A stretch of 64,000 bases of DNA from Anthoceros angustus (GCA_010909165.1 VJWM01000103.1:434001-498000); one strand, 5' to 3'; positions 11,620-22,650 are shown, counted from the first letter of the stretch. The notes: a model not told the origin generated them from the letters alone. Program-made: numbers and translations.

Positions 11620-11775
11620 ACTTGCCCTGTGAGGCATGCGGGCACACCACGGATGAAGAGCTTATGCTCTTATTGACAGGTGCAACAGAGGCTATCATAT
11701 TTTCTGTCTCACACCTGCATTAAAAGATATTCCGGAAGGGAATTGGCTATGTGAACACTGTGATTCAACAAGTTT
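11620..11775 (+). pseudogene. PHD finger fused downstream of the retrotransposon integrase
   Basis: Reading the plus strand from 11620 gives LPCEACGHTTDEELMLL, and one frame over from about 11675 DRCNRGYHIFC, then EGNWLCEHCD. Together this is the C4HC3 pattern of a PHD finger, with Cys-x2-Cys, Cys, His-x2-Cys and Cys-x2-Cys and the Trp two residues before the last Cys pair. The third Cys codon is lost where the frame shifts (about 11671-11674), consistent with one deleted base. PHD fingers typically read the histone H3 tail, often K4 methylation. Here the domain sits where many gypsy elements have a chromodomain, so a role in choosing insertion sites is a reasonable inference. Confidence 0.72.
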
Positions 11776-12218
11776 GCATGCAGCCATGGCTCTATCTATC
11801 GAGAGTAATGAAGAAGAAGTACGCTCTGAGACAGAGTTGAGAGTAACACTCCAAGACAACCTGTTGGAATGGGTACAAGAGAGCAGAATGACAAAGCGGA
11901 GTTGAAAGAGGAAAGTTTGTGGAGCGTATCTTGACAACAGAATTCCTTGTTGCCAAGGGTAGAAGCGCCAACAAGCAGCTCACGGGGGGGTTGCTATTCT
12001 TGAAGAGTGTTCTTCCCAGGAATCACTTACTAGTTTGTGGTTACAGCAATTGCCCAGTTCCTCTGAGGAATTTCGTGACGCCAAGGCCAGCAGTGTGGAA
12101 GAAAGCACGACGCCAGAAGATCACTTGTCAGCACAAACCGAGGAGTCTCCCACCGGGGCTCAACAAACCATGAGCAGCAAGTGCTTGCTTTCACTGCTGC
12201 AGCGTAGTCCGTTGTTGG

Positions 12219-12864
12219 ATGGATCGTATGACGAATCATATGCGAAAGCGGGGGCACACCACACAAGCCCTAGCACCAATTAGCGAAGAAGGTGCAGTGG
12301 TATTTGGGTGTGAAACACCCAACCGCAAGAGAGGGAGGCCACGGAAGCAACGGCCAGCTGAAGTACAGATGGAGGCTCACCAATGCAGTCTCGAGCGTGG
12401 ACGGCGAGAAGCACAGAAGTCTGCCGTGGAAGATACCTCAACCTGTGGCACTGTGAGCACCAGCTCGGACGCAACATCACAGCGTGAGAAGGAGCAAGTG
12501 CCTGCTAGACCCAGGGGCTCAGGGAGCAGAGGACGGGTTGCTCCTACAGATGCACAATACTATGAGCAACATCAGTGCAGCCAGTCTGGTTGCCGTTTGA
12601 GGCATACCAAGGTGTGTGCAAGGGCAACTGGTGCAAGACCTCAAGACGCTCATCCGACTCAACAACGGCGGGCGCAAGCAAGTGGGATCTGCCATCCGCA
12701 ATGGGCGATCCGAGAGAGGAATTCCTCCAAAGGGAGTTTCGGAGCTCGCGAAGTTCGTGTTGTATGTAGAGACACACCATGAGCGGTGTCGAGTGGAGTT
12801 CTACCCCACAGATCACCGTGACCTGTTTGAGTTGCACAAAAGAGGACTCTGTGCCATGTCCTGA
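12219..12864 (+). pseudogene. C-terminal tail of the gypsy polyprotein with an AT-hook
   Basis: The frame from 12219 runs 187 codons and includes RKRGRPRKQRP (12324-12356), a canonical AT-hook with the Gly-Arg-Pro core flanked by basic residues. AT-hooks bind the minor groove of AT-rich DNA. The rest is low-complexity and Gln/Arg-rich. A second frame (12616-12864) contains KGVSELAKFVLYVETHHERC and ends at 12864, and may be the true end of the polyprotein after a frameshift. The plus orientation and position 0.5 kb after the PHD finger suggest one original ORF. I do not recognise a homologue of this tail apart from the hook. Confidence 0.5.
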
Positions 12865-12870
12865 TATGGA

Positions 12871-15030
12871 CACATCGTGGAAGGAGCTTGAAATCGCAAC
12901 ATCACTTCTTCATGCATCAAACGTTTGACGGTTTGAGGTTGCCCAAGGAGCTGATCATGTGGGAAGACAGGGTGCTAGAAAGGTTGGTCTACTTAAAGAC
13001 CGGCCATGCTTTTTCCATCACCTCAAGATGCAGCCACCTGTTGGATGGCCTAGTAATTTATCGTGTCACGCATAAAATCAAGATCCTTACATTGAGCAAA
13101 CAAAGATCGGGGCCGAATTTGCGAGTTGTCGCGTTTGCAACACCACACATGACACCATTGCCCCAAGCCCGTGTATGACTATCCGTAGGGGAGGTTTGCA
13201 AATGACAGTAGTCCCATTTTTGACAGTTTTGTCGCACTGAGTCAAGCCCCGAGGAGATCAAGCTCGAACTCCAAGAATCGATGATGAGGACTTAGAGAGT
13301 GACGCATCCTCCACCTATCTCACACCCGCAGCGCCCGCAAAGCGATGGTTTGGTCTTTTGGTAAGTTCGCTTTCAGCCATCACTGGTCGGCATGGATGTG
13401 GAAAAGTCAGGTTTTCACCCCGTTTTCCAGTGGGGGTCATGCGGCCGGAGGCTATTTATGCCTCCCTTTGCCCTTGTTCCTTGGCCAAGGCCAGGAACTT
13501 TGCAGTCCTTCCGGCCAAAGGCCAAGGACGAATTTTGTTGCTGCAGATAAGTGATTCCCGCATTGATCGTCAAGATACGCCTATAATATGCTACTTGCGC
13601 CGACAAAGCGCTTCTCACCGCAGCCTTCGGCCTCCTAGTTGATCCGGGTGAAGATGATCCTTCCCCTGTCGGCCCTCTTTCCTCTCTGTAGGGCGTGGAG
13701 GAATACCACCAAGTTGTCACCAAGGTGGTCCACCTTGGTGAGCATGTTCCAATGGACGGCGATGATCTTTGCGATCGCTCACCCGCCTGCCTAGCGTGTG
13801 TCCCACATCAACCACCGCTTGAGGACCGCCGCCCCTCGCCTCAAGAGCGCCGCCTGCCGCTTCACCTTCCTTCACCTTAGGCCCGGACTACGCCTAACTT
13901 CTCGCCGGGCGGTTGTAACCGCCTCGTGACTCTACGGTCCATCTCCGGGTCCTCCTTCGCACTCTTGAGCGGACCTCTTTGTTGGCCATCGCCAACATCT
14001 TCCGGGCGTTTTCGACTGGGCGACGCTTTTGTCGAAGTCCAAACACCGAAGATGTCCAAAGCGCCTCCAAGCTTCCTCCGCCAGCCTGTGGTCCGAACCG
14101 TAGCGTTGGTGACAATGTTTCTTCTCCACCAGCGCCACGGCCCCGCACTTCGCCGCTTCTTTTATAGTTGTGCGCCTTCGCCTTGTGGCTTGAGGATCCA
14201 GCTTCTTTTTTCCCTCCGCCACGCCAAACGCTTTGGTCGCAAAGAGGGCCGCTTGAAGCTTGCGCATGGGCCAAAAGACAAGGCCTAAAGAGTGGTGTCT
14301 CGAAAGCGCCGAGTGATTACGAAAACCGGCTGCCGCTGAGAGAATGACTTTCGCCAGGGCCAGTAAGGCCGGAGTAATCAAGGCTGGCGCCCTTCACGCC
14401 TTGAATCGCTGTGGTCTCAGATGGCTTACTTAGACCGCTACGGCATTTGGCCTTTACCGCGCATGTACCGAGCATGGTTACCGCCCATACACCACTGGCA
14501 AGCCTACGGTCCTCGGGTCCGTGACATATGTCCGCCTCCTCAGATCGGCCCACGTGGCCCCTTGCCAAAATACGCCCCTGCTCCAAAGTTACCTTTCCGG
14601 GCGTAATCGCGACTTACTCCGAGTGCAGTCCGACCACCGCGGGTACCCCTGAGTGGTCCGTAGTCAGCCACCATCCGGCGGTCCGGAGTCCTCGCCTACT
14701 CCGAGGTCCGAGTCCATTACCCATCCCGGCCTTATTTCATCTTATTTCACCCACACAAAACAAAAAACTAGCTCATTGCCTTTCTAAGGGGGAGAGCCTA
14801 CGATCCACACCCTTCATGTCCGTAACTTTGAAGGTGAATATCACCAATTTCAACATGGTGAGTCATTCCTTAGTTCCTTCGCGGCCCCCGCCGTGAGATG
14901 ACGACACCAATGCAGCCTTTGTACATTATGCTCGCCCTTCAGGATGTACAAGGGATGTGTCTTCAAAGTGGGACTGGACGGGGTCGACGGAGATACTTAT
15001 AGCTGGCAAAAACGGGGGTGGTAATCAGGG
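12871..15030. other. GC-rich transposon-derived stretch, no recognisable gene
   Basis: No frame shows a known domain. The sequence between 13340 and 14900 is rich in CCG/GCC and has a TATA-like CTATTTATGCC near 13452, so it may contain an LTR, but I found no matching second copy. A near-perfect 23-bp palindrome lies at 13718-13740 (CACCAAGGTGG and its complement around one central base). Open frames on both strands here are GC-driven. Confidence 0.45.
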
Positions 15031-15033
15031 GAA

Positions 15034-15400
15034 TGCATGAAGGTTTGGGTGGGGGACATTATGCAGTTCAGGTCACCACCAAAAAGATTTTGGAGGCAGG
15101 GTACTGGTGGCCCACAATGTATGGAGAGACACACCGCCAGGAAGAAGTGTGATATTTGTACCGGATCGGAAGTTCTACTGATAATACAATGGCTGCAGCT
15201 TATAATGGCACCGGCACCTTTTCGAAAAGTGGTGCAGAGTTGATTTGTCGTGAGCCATATGGGCCCTAGCACCAGCCACAGTAAGAGATACATCTTGCCA
15301 CCGGCATATTCACTTGCATGAGCTAACAACTTGCTGCGCCGCAAGTTCGATGCAATACCCGGGGCTTGGTCTACCTATTGCACGGATTCCGCCCGAGCCC
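15034..15400 (+). pseudogene. Second gypsy integrase remnant, target of the copia insertion
   Basis: From 15036 one plus frame reads HEGLGGGHYAVQVTTKKILE, then AGYWWPTMYGETHRQ, the H2C2 zinc-binding domain of a gypsy integrase: the His pair, then the Tyr-Trp-Trp-Pro signature that precedes the Cys pair. Immediately after, a frame-shifted reading of CDICTGS supplies the Cys-x2-Cys. Near 15245-15300 GPSTSHSKRYIL resembles the beginning of the catalytic core. The copia element inserted at 15405. This copy differs from the integrase at 10.9 kb, so it represents a separate gypsy family. Confidence 0.65.
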
Positions 15401-15405
15401 TGGAA

Positions 15406-15615
15406 TGTGAACGATGTAGATTAGGAGTAGCGTGCAAAATAGAGGCTTTATTACATTCAAAGTGTCTTACGATTAATTATAATATACCAACCACCTTTAC
15501 TAAATAACCCGCCTATGTCCCATGTGCAACGCTCCACCAACCATGCGCCGCCCATACCGCTTCGGTGGTTTAATTAATTAATATGATATGCCTTAACGGG
15601 ATTATATTTTTAACA
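15406..15615 (-). repeat. 3' LTR of the copia element
   Basis: 210 bp, TGTGAACG to TTTTTAACA on the plus strand. It matches the repeat at 21478-21696 along its whole length, with small indels, mostly of CCG/GCC-type triplets. It is terminated by the inverted TG/CA dinucleotides of LTRs. Confidence 0.92.
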
Positions 15616-16493
15616 CCCTTCTAAACCGCAAACGTAATGGGGATAGGGCACGCCACACACCGCGGATCGGGACCGAGGCCACCGAAAGCGGGTGATGATG
15701 TTGACGCTTATCCCAAGAGACACCGGCGTGTTTGGGGAACGGTGGAGCGGAGGCTCGGTGCATCACGAGGCACACACACAGCCGCCATCCCGCGATTTCG
15801 TGCACCAGCAGAGTGGCATTACGGCGAGCGTGACCATCTCCGCTGGATTCACAATCGGATCCGCGGATTTGAGATTGGGCGACGGCGTGACCGGGCGATT
15901 GGGGTGTGTCGGAGATTGGTCGGTTGTGATCGCAGTAGTTGGGGAAGACATCTGCGCCGTGAGAGCTGCAGGTATCCCACATCGCGCGCTCGCTCGAAAA
16001 CTGTGTCCTTTACGTTTGTGTAGAGCAGCGAGAGGTCGAGCGCAAGGGCTGATTCTCCGGGTCTTGGGCTGAGCAGGCGCTACTGGGGACGTCATACCGC
16101 GAGAGCCGCAGCTTATCCTACTCAGCGCCGCCCGTAAAATGCGCTTTTTCTCTCGTTTGTGCAAGGCGGTGAAAAGATCGATCCGGGCCTTGCCTCGACT
16201 GTGTTGGCGAGCAGCGCCATGCTATGCCGTTGATCCCATGCATCGAGACCGATGCTTATATTAGCGCTGAAGCTTCATCCATCTGGTAAATCAATTTTTG
16301 GTTGCAGGCAGGCATCGTGGCTTGGCCACTGATAACCAGCGATGCCTGGTTGTATCTTGTTGATTAGGTTTGGCTGATAAGCATAGCCAGGCGCCTGTGT
16401 GATGTGTGGAGTGTGGAGGTAGGGTCAGGGGAATATGACGGCTACCGTCCGCAGGTAGCTTGCTGGTTTCCCCCTCTCATTCACGCAGCCCTT
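15616..16493. other. Unexplained 0.9-kb segment between copia RNase H and 3' LTR
   Basis: In copia elements the polyprotein normally ends close to the 3' LTR. Here 878 bp separate the RNase H stop (16494) from the LTR. Open frames exist on both strands (for example minus 15602-15982 and plus 15637-16023), but none shows a domain I recognise. GC content is higher than in the LTR. It may be a captured sequence or a further nested insertion. Confidence 0.45.
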
Positions 16494-17061
16494 TCATGTG
16501 TCAATGTAGGCAGAATAGTCACTGAGGCCAAGCCCCCGCATATGTAGATAGTGGGGGAGCTTAGGCAGACCCTTTGTAAATATATCCGCTGTGTTTGAGT
16601 CTGTACTTACGTGACTAACCTTGATGATGCCCCTGGATACCAGATCTCGAATATAATGATGGTGCACTTCGATGTGCTTCGTTCGAGCGTGGAAGGTTGG
16701 ATACAAGCTGTGGTCAAGTGTTGTCGCAAGATAGCGGTAGGATCCGTCATGCGTGGCCAAGACCTCAGAAGAAAACTTCTTTCCCACTCGCTTTGCCGCT
16801 TGGCGACTTATATTCACTTCAAAGTGGAGCCGAGGGCAATGGTGGATTGTTTCTCGCCCAGTGACTCCAAGCAAGAAGGAAACAATAAGATGAGATGTCA
16901 TACCGAATCAACTGCTTCCAAGGCCTCGAGTAACTGACAAGGTAAGTCTGTTGGTCCCCACTTCTTCTATACATGAGGCCATAGTTTAATGTGCCCCGGA
17001 GATAACGAATATTCGCTTTCACCGCCCATGAACTCTCCCGGCACAAGGAATTGTGATACAA
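16494..17061 (-). pseudogene. Copia RNase H, C-terminal end of pol
   Basis: The minus frame 16901-16494 contains FHARTKHIEVHHHYIRDLV and the terminal DSNTADIFTKGLPK, the diagnostic end of copia RNase H. The frame 17061-16819 upstream holds IRYLRGTLNYGLMYRR, the RT/RNase H connection. A frameshift between the two breaks the chain. The frame ends at 16494. Confidence 0.85.
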
Positions 17062-18300
17062 GGTGACGGAGTATCAGAGTATCGGGCCGTGTCTGGTTAT
17101 GCGAACAATGCTGCCAAGGCTGCGTCTATAAGGTACACCTTCCATGTCTTTAAGTTCATCCGAGTCCGTAATGTCACCGACGGGTTAGTTTAGTACCACG
17201 CATATGGTGTCGAAAGGTGTCTTGTTGGTCTAGATGAAACTTATGAGGATTTCGTGAATATATTTTCTCCGGTGTATATACATTATCCCAAAGATCACGC
17301 ATAATGAAGTTGAATTTTGTGCGCACTCAACTCTCCAATGTCTTTCATGTCAAACCTCCGTGTAGTGCTTTTACGCCCGCTAACAAGGTATGGTCATTTG
17401 TGGCAAGGATGTCGTCGACGAGAGGGCAAGCACACAATGGAGGTTCCTCTCATGAGCATGTATACATTTGTGTCGGCAGTATTCTGGACGAAGTCAATAC
17501 TGATCAGATAAACATGCATTGTAAGGTACCATACCGCCGCTTTGCTTCAATCCAGATACATTTCAATAACCCGAGCACTTGGTGCGGTGTGCAGGTCTTC
17601 ATAGCCTTCGGGTCAAACATGTACAACTCCTCTTCAAGGACCCCATACAAAAAGGCAAAGGTATACGTCCATTTGCTCAAGGTCAAGGTCAAACTCGTGG
17701 CATAGGCAAGAATAAGGCGAATGGATTGGCGAACTACAGTGAGAATGTTTCCGTAGTCCAGCCCTTCCACTTGAGTGAACCTCGCCCACAAGTCGGGCTT
17801 TGAACCCGCCACTTCGCCTTTAGCTTAGCTTTAATTTGAAGGTCCATTTGCGGTGATATGGCTTTCCGCCTCGGAGGGAGATCAAGAGTCCAGTGTTGTT
17901 CTTCACCAAGGATTGGTATTCTTCCTCAACCGCCGCCCATTTGTCACATTCGGGACCATTGAGTGCCCGAGTTAACGAGTGGGTTCTTCGTAGGGGTAAG
18001 GCTGGTCCAAGGGAGGGAACGGCGCATGCTCGAAATCGGGAGACATAGGGAGGTTCCTTCCATTCAGATGGTGGAGGTCTCGGGCGTGTGGAGCGACGGG
18101 AAGATTGACAACTGGGTCAACTCGAGGTGGAGGTCAGTGGTTTAGCCAAGGTAGGTGTCTCATCAGCCTCACGTCCCTCTCTCGCATCCAACAGGAGTGA
18201 TTGTATCCCTAGTGTTTGCATCTATAGTTTCTCCTTCAACATCTCAGATCAGACCTCAATGTTGTGGGAAGGTCTAAATTGTGATTTTCCAGCATGGAGG
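17062..18300 (-). pseudogene. Copia reverse transcriptase, decayed
   Basis: The minus frame 17812-17504 contains ARFTQVEGLDYGNILTVVRQ and a copia-like LDVKTAFLYG region altered to WTYTFAFLYGVLEEELYM. Normally this stretch follows K-A-R-L-V-A-K-G. Segments on either side, including the expected Y-V-D-D box, are spread over different frames with stops. Copia RT copies the element RNA, and this copy is clearly dead. Confidence 0.7.
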
Positions 18301-18422
18301 TGGAACCACACGTTCAGCTCATCATCATCAAGGGGAAAAAAGAAAGTTGATCACCGGAGGAAGTGGGTCCTCTCGTGGGCTATCTTCGGAGGTGGCTATG
18401 GAGTTCAACAAAGGTGACGCCC

Positions 18423-19576
18423 CTAGCAAGAACAATAGTATCGTGTCCGGGTTATACACGTAGGCTTTGAGTGTTCACCGTAGCCAACCAGATAAGAGCT
18501 CGGCCGCCTAATCAGCCTTTTCTCCTTAGGTATATAGGCATAAGCACAGGATCCAAAGACCCGGAGGTGGAGGAGGCTGGGTTTCTTGTTCCAAAATACC
18601 TCAAATGGGGTTTTGTTTGGGACAAGTGAGGACACTTGAGAATGTATGTCATTACTATAGCCTCCGCCCAATAACCCCGAGGTAAGCCCGCCATAACAAC
18701 ATGCTTCTTGTCATGGACAAGAAAGTCTGATTTTTCCTCGATACTCCGCCTGCTAGCGATAGGGCATCATTTGTCCGTGCAGATCCCATGAGACCGCAGC
18801 AGTCTTCAAAGTTGAGCATAAATTCAAAGGCCATTGTCTCCTAAGGGTCTGTGAGCTGCCTGACTGCCGCGAGCAAAGGGTAAGCCAATCCTTGAAAAAT
18901 CCATAAGTGTCACTCTTGAGTTCCATTGGAAATGTCCATGTATACCGGCTGTAGTCATCAATTATAGTGAAGAAGTAGCGAGCACCTCCTAGTGAGGGCT
19001 CATGGACTTTGCCTGAGATGTCAGCATGGACTAACTCAAGGACTTTTGTGGCTCTCTGTGCAGGTAAATTAGGGAATGGCGACTCCTTTTGCTTAGCTAG
19101 TATGCAGGATTCGCATACAGGTAATTGTTTAAAACATTTTGGTAGGGGCTCACGATGGCATCCTAAGACCGATATGTCTATTAACTTAGACTTGTTGATG
19201 TGGCCCAAACGGGCGTGCAAAGCAAGGCCCTCACTGTTTGACTTAGGGTAGAAGATGAGGTTGAGTGAGTAGCCTCATGTGACTCAGGCCCTGTACAGAT
19301 AATGTTGAGTCTGTACAGGTTACTTTCAGGCAGACCCTCAAAAGCACATGTGTGAGGAGATGACTGCCTGTAGAAACAGCAGTGTTCAGAGTCTGCATGC
19401 ATGTAGAACGTGCGTTGACGCATGATCTGACTCATAGACATAAGATTTTTGGCCATGCCTGGGACATAGATGACATCTTCTAGGATTAACTCTGTGCCAT
19501 CATGGAGTGTGAAGACACAAGTGCCTCTACCCTGAATAGGCAAGCTTGACTTACTTTGTTCATCCGCAAGAAACAC
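18423..19576 (-). pseudogene. Copia protease-side and integrase region
   Basis: Three overlapping minus frames read in sequence. 19576-19181 has GTELILEDVIYVPGMAKNLM, the region after the protease active site. 19220-18753 has MHARLGHINKSKLIDI and CESCILAKQKESPF, the GAG-pre-integrase His/Cys zinc domain, then ELVHADISGKV and FFTIIDDYSRYTW, the start of the integrase core with its first Asp. 18671-18423 has KTPFEVFWNKKPSLLHLRVF, the integrase C-terminal side. Frameshifts separate them. Integrase before RT confirms copia rather than gypsy. Confidence 0.85.
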
Positions 19577-21464
19577 CGAGCTTGTGTCGTTCCATGGTTC
19601 AAAAGTTCTTTTTCAGATGAGCTGGTGGCCCCGAATCAAGATACCAGCAGTTGTCATCACTCCGAGGCCGGGCATACCGTAGTATCTTCACAGGGCCTTG
19701 GAGTCCGACGGCTCGCTTCAATGCTACGCTTGTCAGCCTTGACGCTAGCTCACCTCCGCCTGCTTATGGCATTCTCTGCCCAATGGCTGGAGGCTACACC
19801 AGCCAGTAACCGCCAGTGGCGCTGACAACGTTGGAGGGTTCTCCTCATCTTGTGCTGTCCTCCTCGGAACCTTGTCTTTCCTTTGAAATTGGTCACTAAT
19901 GCCTCTGCTTCTTGGCGAGGAGAAAGTGCGGCTCGCTTCCTCTTGGAATAAAGGCACCAATCACCTCCTCCGTGGTGATGGTCACCCACCGCCGAGGCGT
20001 GCAACACGATGGGACCATTTTGACTTGTCACGAAGGTCCGGTAGGAGGTGGAGACCGGTCGAGTCAGGGCGAGAAGCGCCCACTTCCGACATCTTCTCTC
20101 CGTCATGGGTAAGTTGAGCACGTAGGTGTCTAAACTTGCACATGGGAGGCCACTTTGTCCCCTCCTTCATTTTCGAGAGAACTCCATGCGCATAGAGTCA
20201 TCATGTTCAATTTTGTAGGTTTTCTAATCGATCCCATATGGCATGTGCATGTGAGGTATTCCACATCGTGGACAAGGTCCGAGTCCAATCCACCAATGAT
20301 CAGCGAACGGCAATTGCATTGAATTGCTCCCATTTGGCAATCTCTTCCGGGTTGGTCCGGACGGTCAGTTTGAGGTATGTTCCATCTGCTGGTCCAACTC
20401 CCCGCCAGCAAGGTGGCCTTCATCCCGACCTCCACATTGTACCCATGCCCTTTGAACCTATCCTTCTCCTTGCTCCGAGGTGAAGGTAGGTAGACCGCTA
20501 GATGCCATAGCCGATTGTGGATTAGGGTGTAGTGAGAGGTTCGAAACCACTAATGAGGGAGTTGTGAACATGAACACCTAGGCTATGCCCTGATGGTAGG
20601 TCTCACAGCCTCGTCCCCTCACTTACTCACGTGGTTAGTCTCCGAGACCTAGTTGGGCGCAGAGTTCAGGCCATCAATGGTGGTCACCGGATCCCGAGCC
20701 CAATTGTAGGTCTCGCCAGGTAATTGCTAGGGGTGCGGTTATGTAGCTACGAACCCTAGAACTAACATGTGATTAGGGTTTTCTAACGGCGTGTCCCAAC
20801 TACATGAAGGGGTTTCCGTGTGGACCAATGGAGGCGCACCAAGTGCGAGGCCTTGGCGGAACTCGGTGCATCATGCCGGTTCAGATCTGGTGCTCTCGAT
20901 TGCTGCTACTCCCCTGCAGCGGAAGGATCTAATGGAGGCTGTCTGATCTTGATGAAGTGGGTAAGCCCTCTAAGATTTGGCCCATAAATTCTGCAATTTG
21001 CTGGGTGCTTGTCTTGGCTTCATCAATTGGGGGTTGACCGTCTTGAGGGTCTGTGGCACAGCCTTGGGCGTTGATCCTAGAGTGAGCTTGGAAGGACAAT
21101 GATAAGCAATCTCTCCACGCTCGAGGATGTTTTGTGACCCAAGGATTTTCCTCACTTTAGAGAATTGATGTCGATTTGTCTTGTCTTTTGCAGGCTCAAG
21201 GCCTTGAATCTGCTGCAAAGATGCATGACACATGGGAGCATAGGAATCATGGGCGCGAGGCTTGGAGGTTTCCACGCTGAGGTAGAAACCAACGGGATTG
21301 GAGAGGGTCACACCGGGCGCCGCTGCTCTAGGAGCGCACTCAAAAGAGATGTGCCGGTCCGGATGGTTGACTTTCAAATTCTCAAGAATCGTGCATCCGT
21401 GTTCCGCCTAGAAGTAGCGCGCGTCAAGGGCATGATTCCAAAGCTCCTCTAGGCGCATCTGCAT

Positions 21465-21477
21465 GGCTCTGATACCA
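21465..21477 (-). other. Primer binding site of the copia element (initiator tRNA-Met type)
   Basis: On the minus strand TGGTATCAGAGCC begins at the first base after the 5' LTR. This is the classic complement to the 3' end of plant initiator tRNA-Met used to prime copia minus-strand synthesis. Confidence 0.9.
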
Positions 21478-21696
21478 TGTGAACGATGTAGATTAGGAGT
21501 AGCGTGCAAAATAGAGGCTTTATTACATTCAAAGTGTCTTACGATTAATTACAATATACCAACCACCGCCTTACTAAATAAATCGCCTATGTCCCATGTG
21601 CAACGTTCCACCAACCATGCCGTTCCGCCAGCCATACCGTTTCGGGTGGTTTAATTAATATAATATGATATGCCTTAACGGGATTATATTTTAACA
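21478..21696 (-). repeat. 5' LTR of the copia element
   Basis: 219 bp, matching 15406-15615 with several small indels and few substitutions. It starts next to the primer binding site and ends at the host TGGAA duplication. The divergence between the LTRs shows that the insertion is not recent. Confidence 0.92.
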
Positions 21697-21701
21697 TGGA
21701 A

Positions 21702-22640
21702 GCACGCAAAGCCTCTTCTTGAAGAGATGTCCAATCCCCAGTCCGAAAGCGACGAAGACGACTTACGACCTCTCGATGGCGAGAAGCCCCACCCTTAGTA
21801 CAGCGCAGACACCTGCTGGGGAGGAGCAGAAGAAGACAGCAAGTCAACTTGTCCTGGGAGTCGAGCGCAAGACGATGTAGAGGAAGACGGAACACTAAGC
21901 GGACATATAGTGGAGGTGCCTGGGAAGCCTGCAGAAGATGTGCGGGCATGGAAAGCGGGCTTTAAATAACCCACAGATATGCTCCACGTGAGTCGGTAAT
22001 CATTCCATGATGAGAGAGGCACTCTTGGAGGAACGGCACATGGGCAGCCCATGTAAGGCTTGTTTATGACACAAGCCAGTTTTGGTAGCAGATGATGATG
22101 ATGATGTTAGGGCCTCTTGTGGTGGCCTCTTGGCCACGGTGTGTCATGCGAATTTCACTGGAATAAAGACGGTGAAAAATGGGAAGAAGAAATGCTGTGG
22201 GCAAAAAAAGCCAGCTTGGACGTGACATATGGCTGAAGATCCGCCGGAGGCAAAGAAGCCAGGCGTAGTGGCAGTGTAGACGTGATGTATGGCAGGACCG
22301 TGAGATGTGCATTGCAATGTAAGCATACTGAACAAACTTGTCCCTCAAGTTCGGTGGTTTGCAAAACTCGGCCCCAACTGTCGTCCGGGCCGTTATAGAC
22401 TAGTCCGGTTCTGGATGCCATGTGGCCGGCTTTCCGCCACAGTTGCGCCATTCTAATGCCGCCAGGTGCAACAAGTAAATTCACGCACCACCAGCTGGTG
22501 GACACAGTCCCGTAAACTAGAGTAGAGCACCGACAACACCAAGTCTGGAAATGTAAGCTGAGTCACTAGCTGTGACGACAGCAGGCAGCAGCAGGACTAG
22601 CCACGCACACCAGCAGCTGCCACTCCGGAGCCTGGGCTCC
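21702..22640. other. Intergenic: end of transposon block and LEA1 upstream region
   Basis: Up to about 22,030 the sequence continues the target of the copia insertion but shows no recognisable domain. A (GAT)n run lies near 22091-22105. From there to 22,640 I see no gene. This stretch should contain the promoter-distal region of the first LEA gene. Confidence 0.45.
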
Positions 22641-22642
22641 GG

Positions 22643-22650
22643 TATAAGTA
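22643..22650 (+). promoter_or_regulatory. TATA box of LEA1
   Basis: TATAAGTA lies 120 bp upstream of the LEA1 start codon (22770) in a GC-rich setting (GGCTCCGGTATAAGTAGCGG). That leaves room for a 5' leader of roughly 90 bases. Confidence 0.55.

Larger units (their letters stand above)
2950..12870 (+). mobile_element. Ty3/gypsy retrotransposon remnant with DNA methyltransferase, PHD finger and AT-hook
   Basis: The plus strand carries, in gypsy order, a nucleocapsid zinc-knuckle remnant (about 3190), a retropepsin-like domain (about 3770-4120), a cytosine-5 DNA methyltransferase domain (about 4495-5300), the start of reverse transcriptase (about 5517-5945), a foreign insertion (about 5945-9660), the rest of RT and RNase H (9665-10742), integrase (about 10870-11330), a PHD finger (about 11620-11775) and an AT-hook tail (about 12324). 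RNase H upstream of integrase defines Ty3/gypsy. Frameshifts and stops occur throughout, so this copy cannot be autonomous. I could not identify its LTRs, so the outer limits are approximate. A methyltransferase in this position matches elements reported from charophyte algae. Confidence 0.78.
15401..21701 (-). mobile_element. Ty1/copia LTR retrotransposon with intact ends and target duplication
   Basis: Two matching repeats of about 210-220 bp (15406-15615 and 21478-21696) begin TG and end CA and bound a 6.3-kb element on the minus strand. The host pentamer TGGAA occurs immediately outside both ends (15401-15405 and 21697-21701), a perfect 5-bp target-site duplication. Next to the 5' LTR is TGGTATCAGAGCC, the site for initiator tRNA-Met priming. 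Minus-strand coding order is protease (about 19.5 kb), integrase (19.2-18.4), RT (18.3-17.1) and RNase H (17.06-16.49), with integrase before RT as in copia. Internal frames are broken, so the element is immobile. It lies inside a gypsy integrase remnant. Confidence 0.9.
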
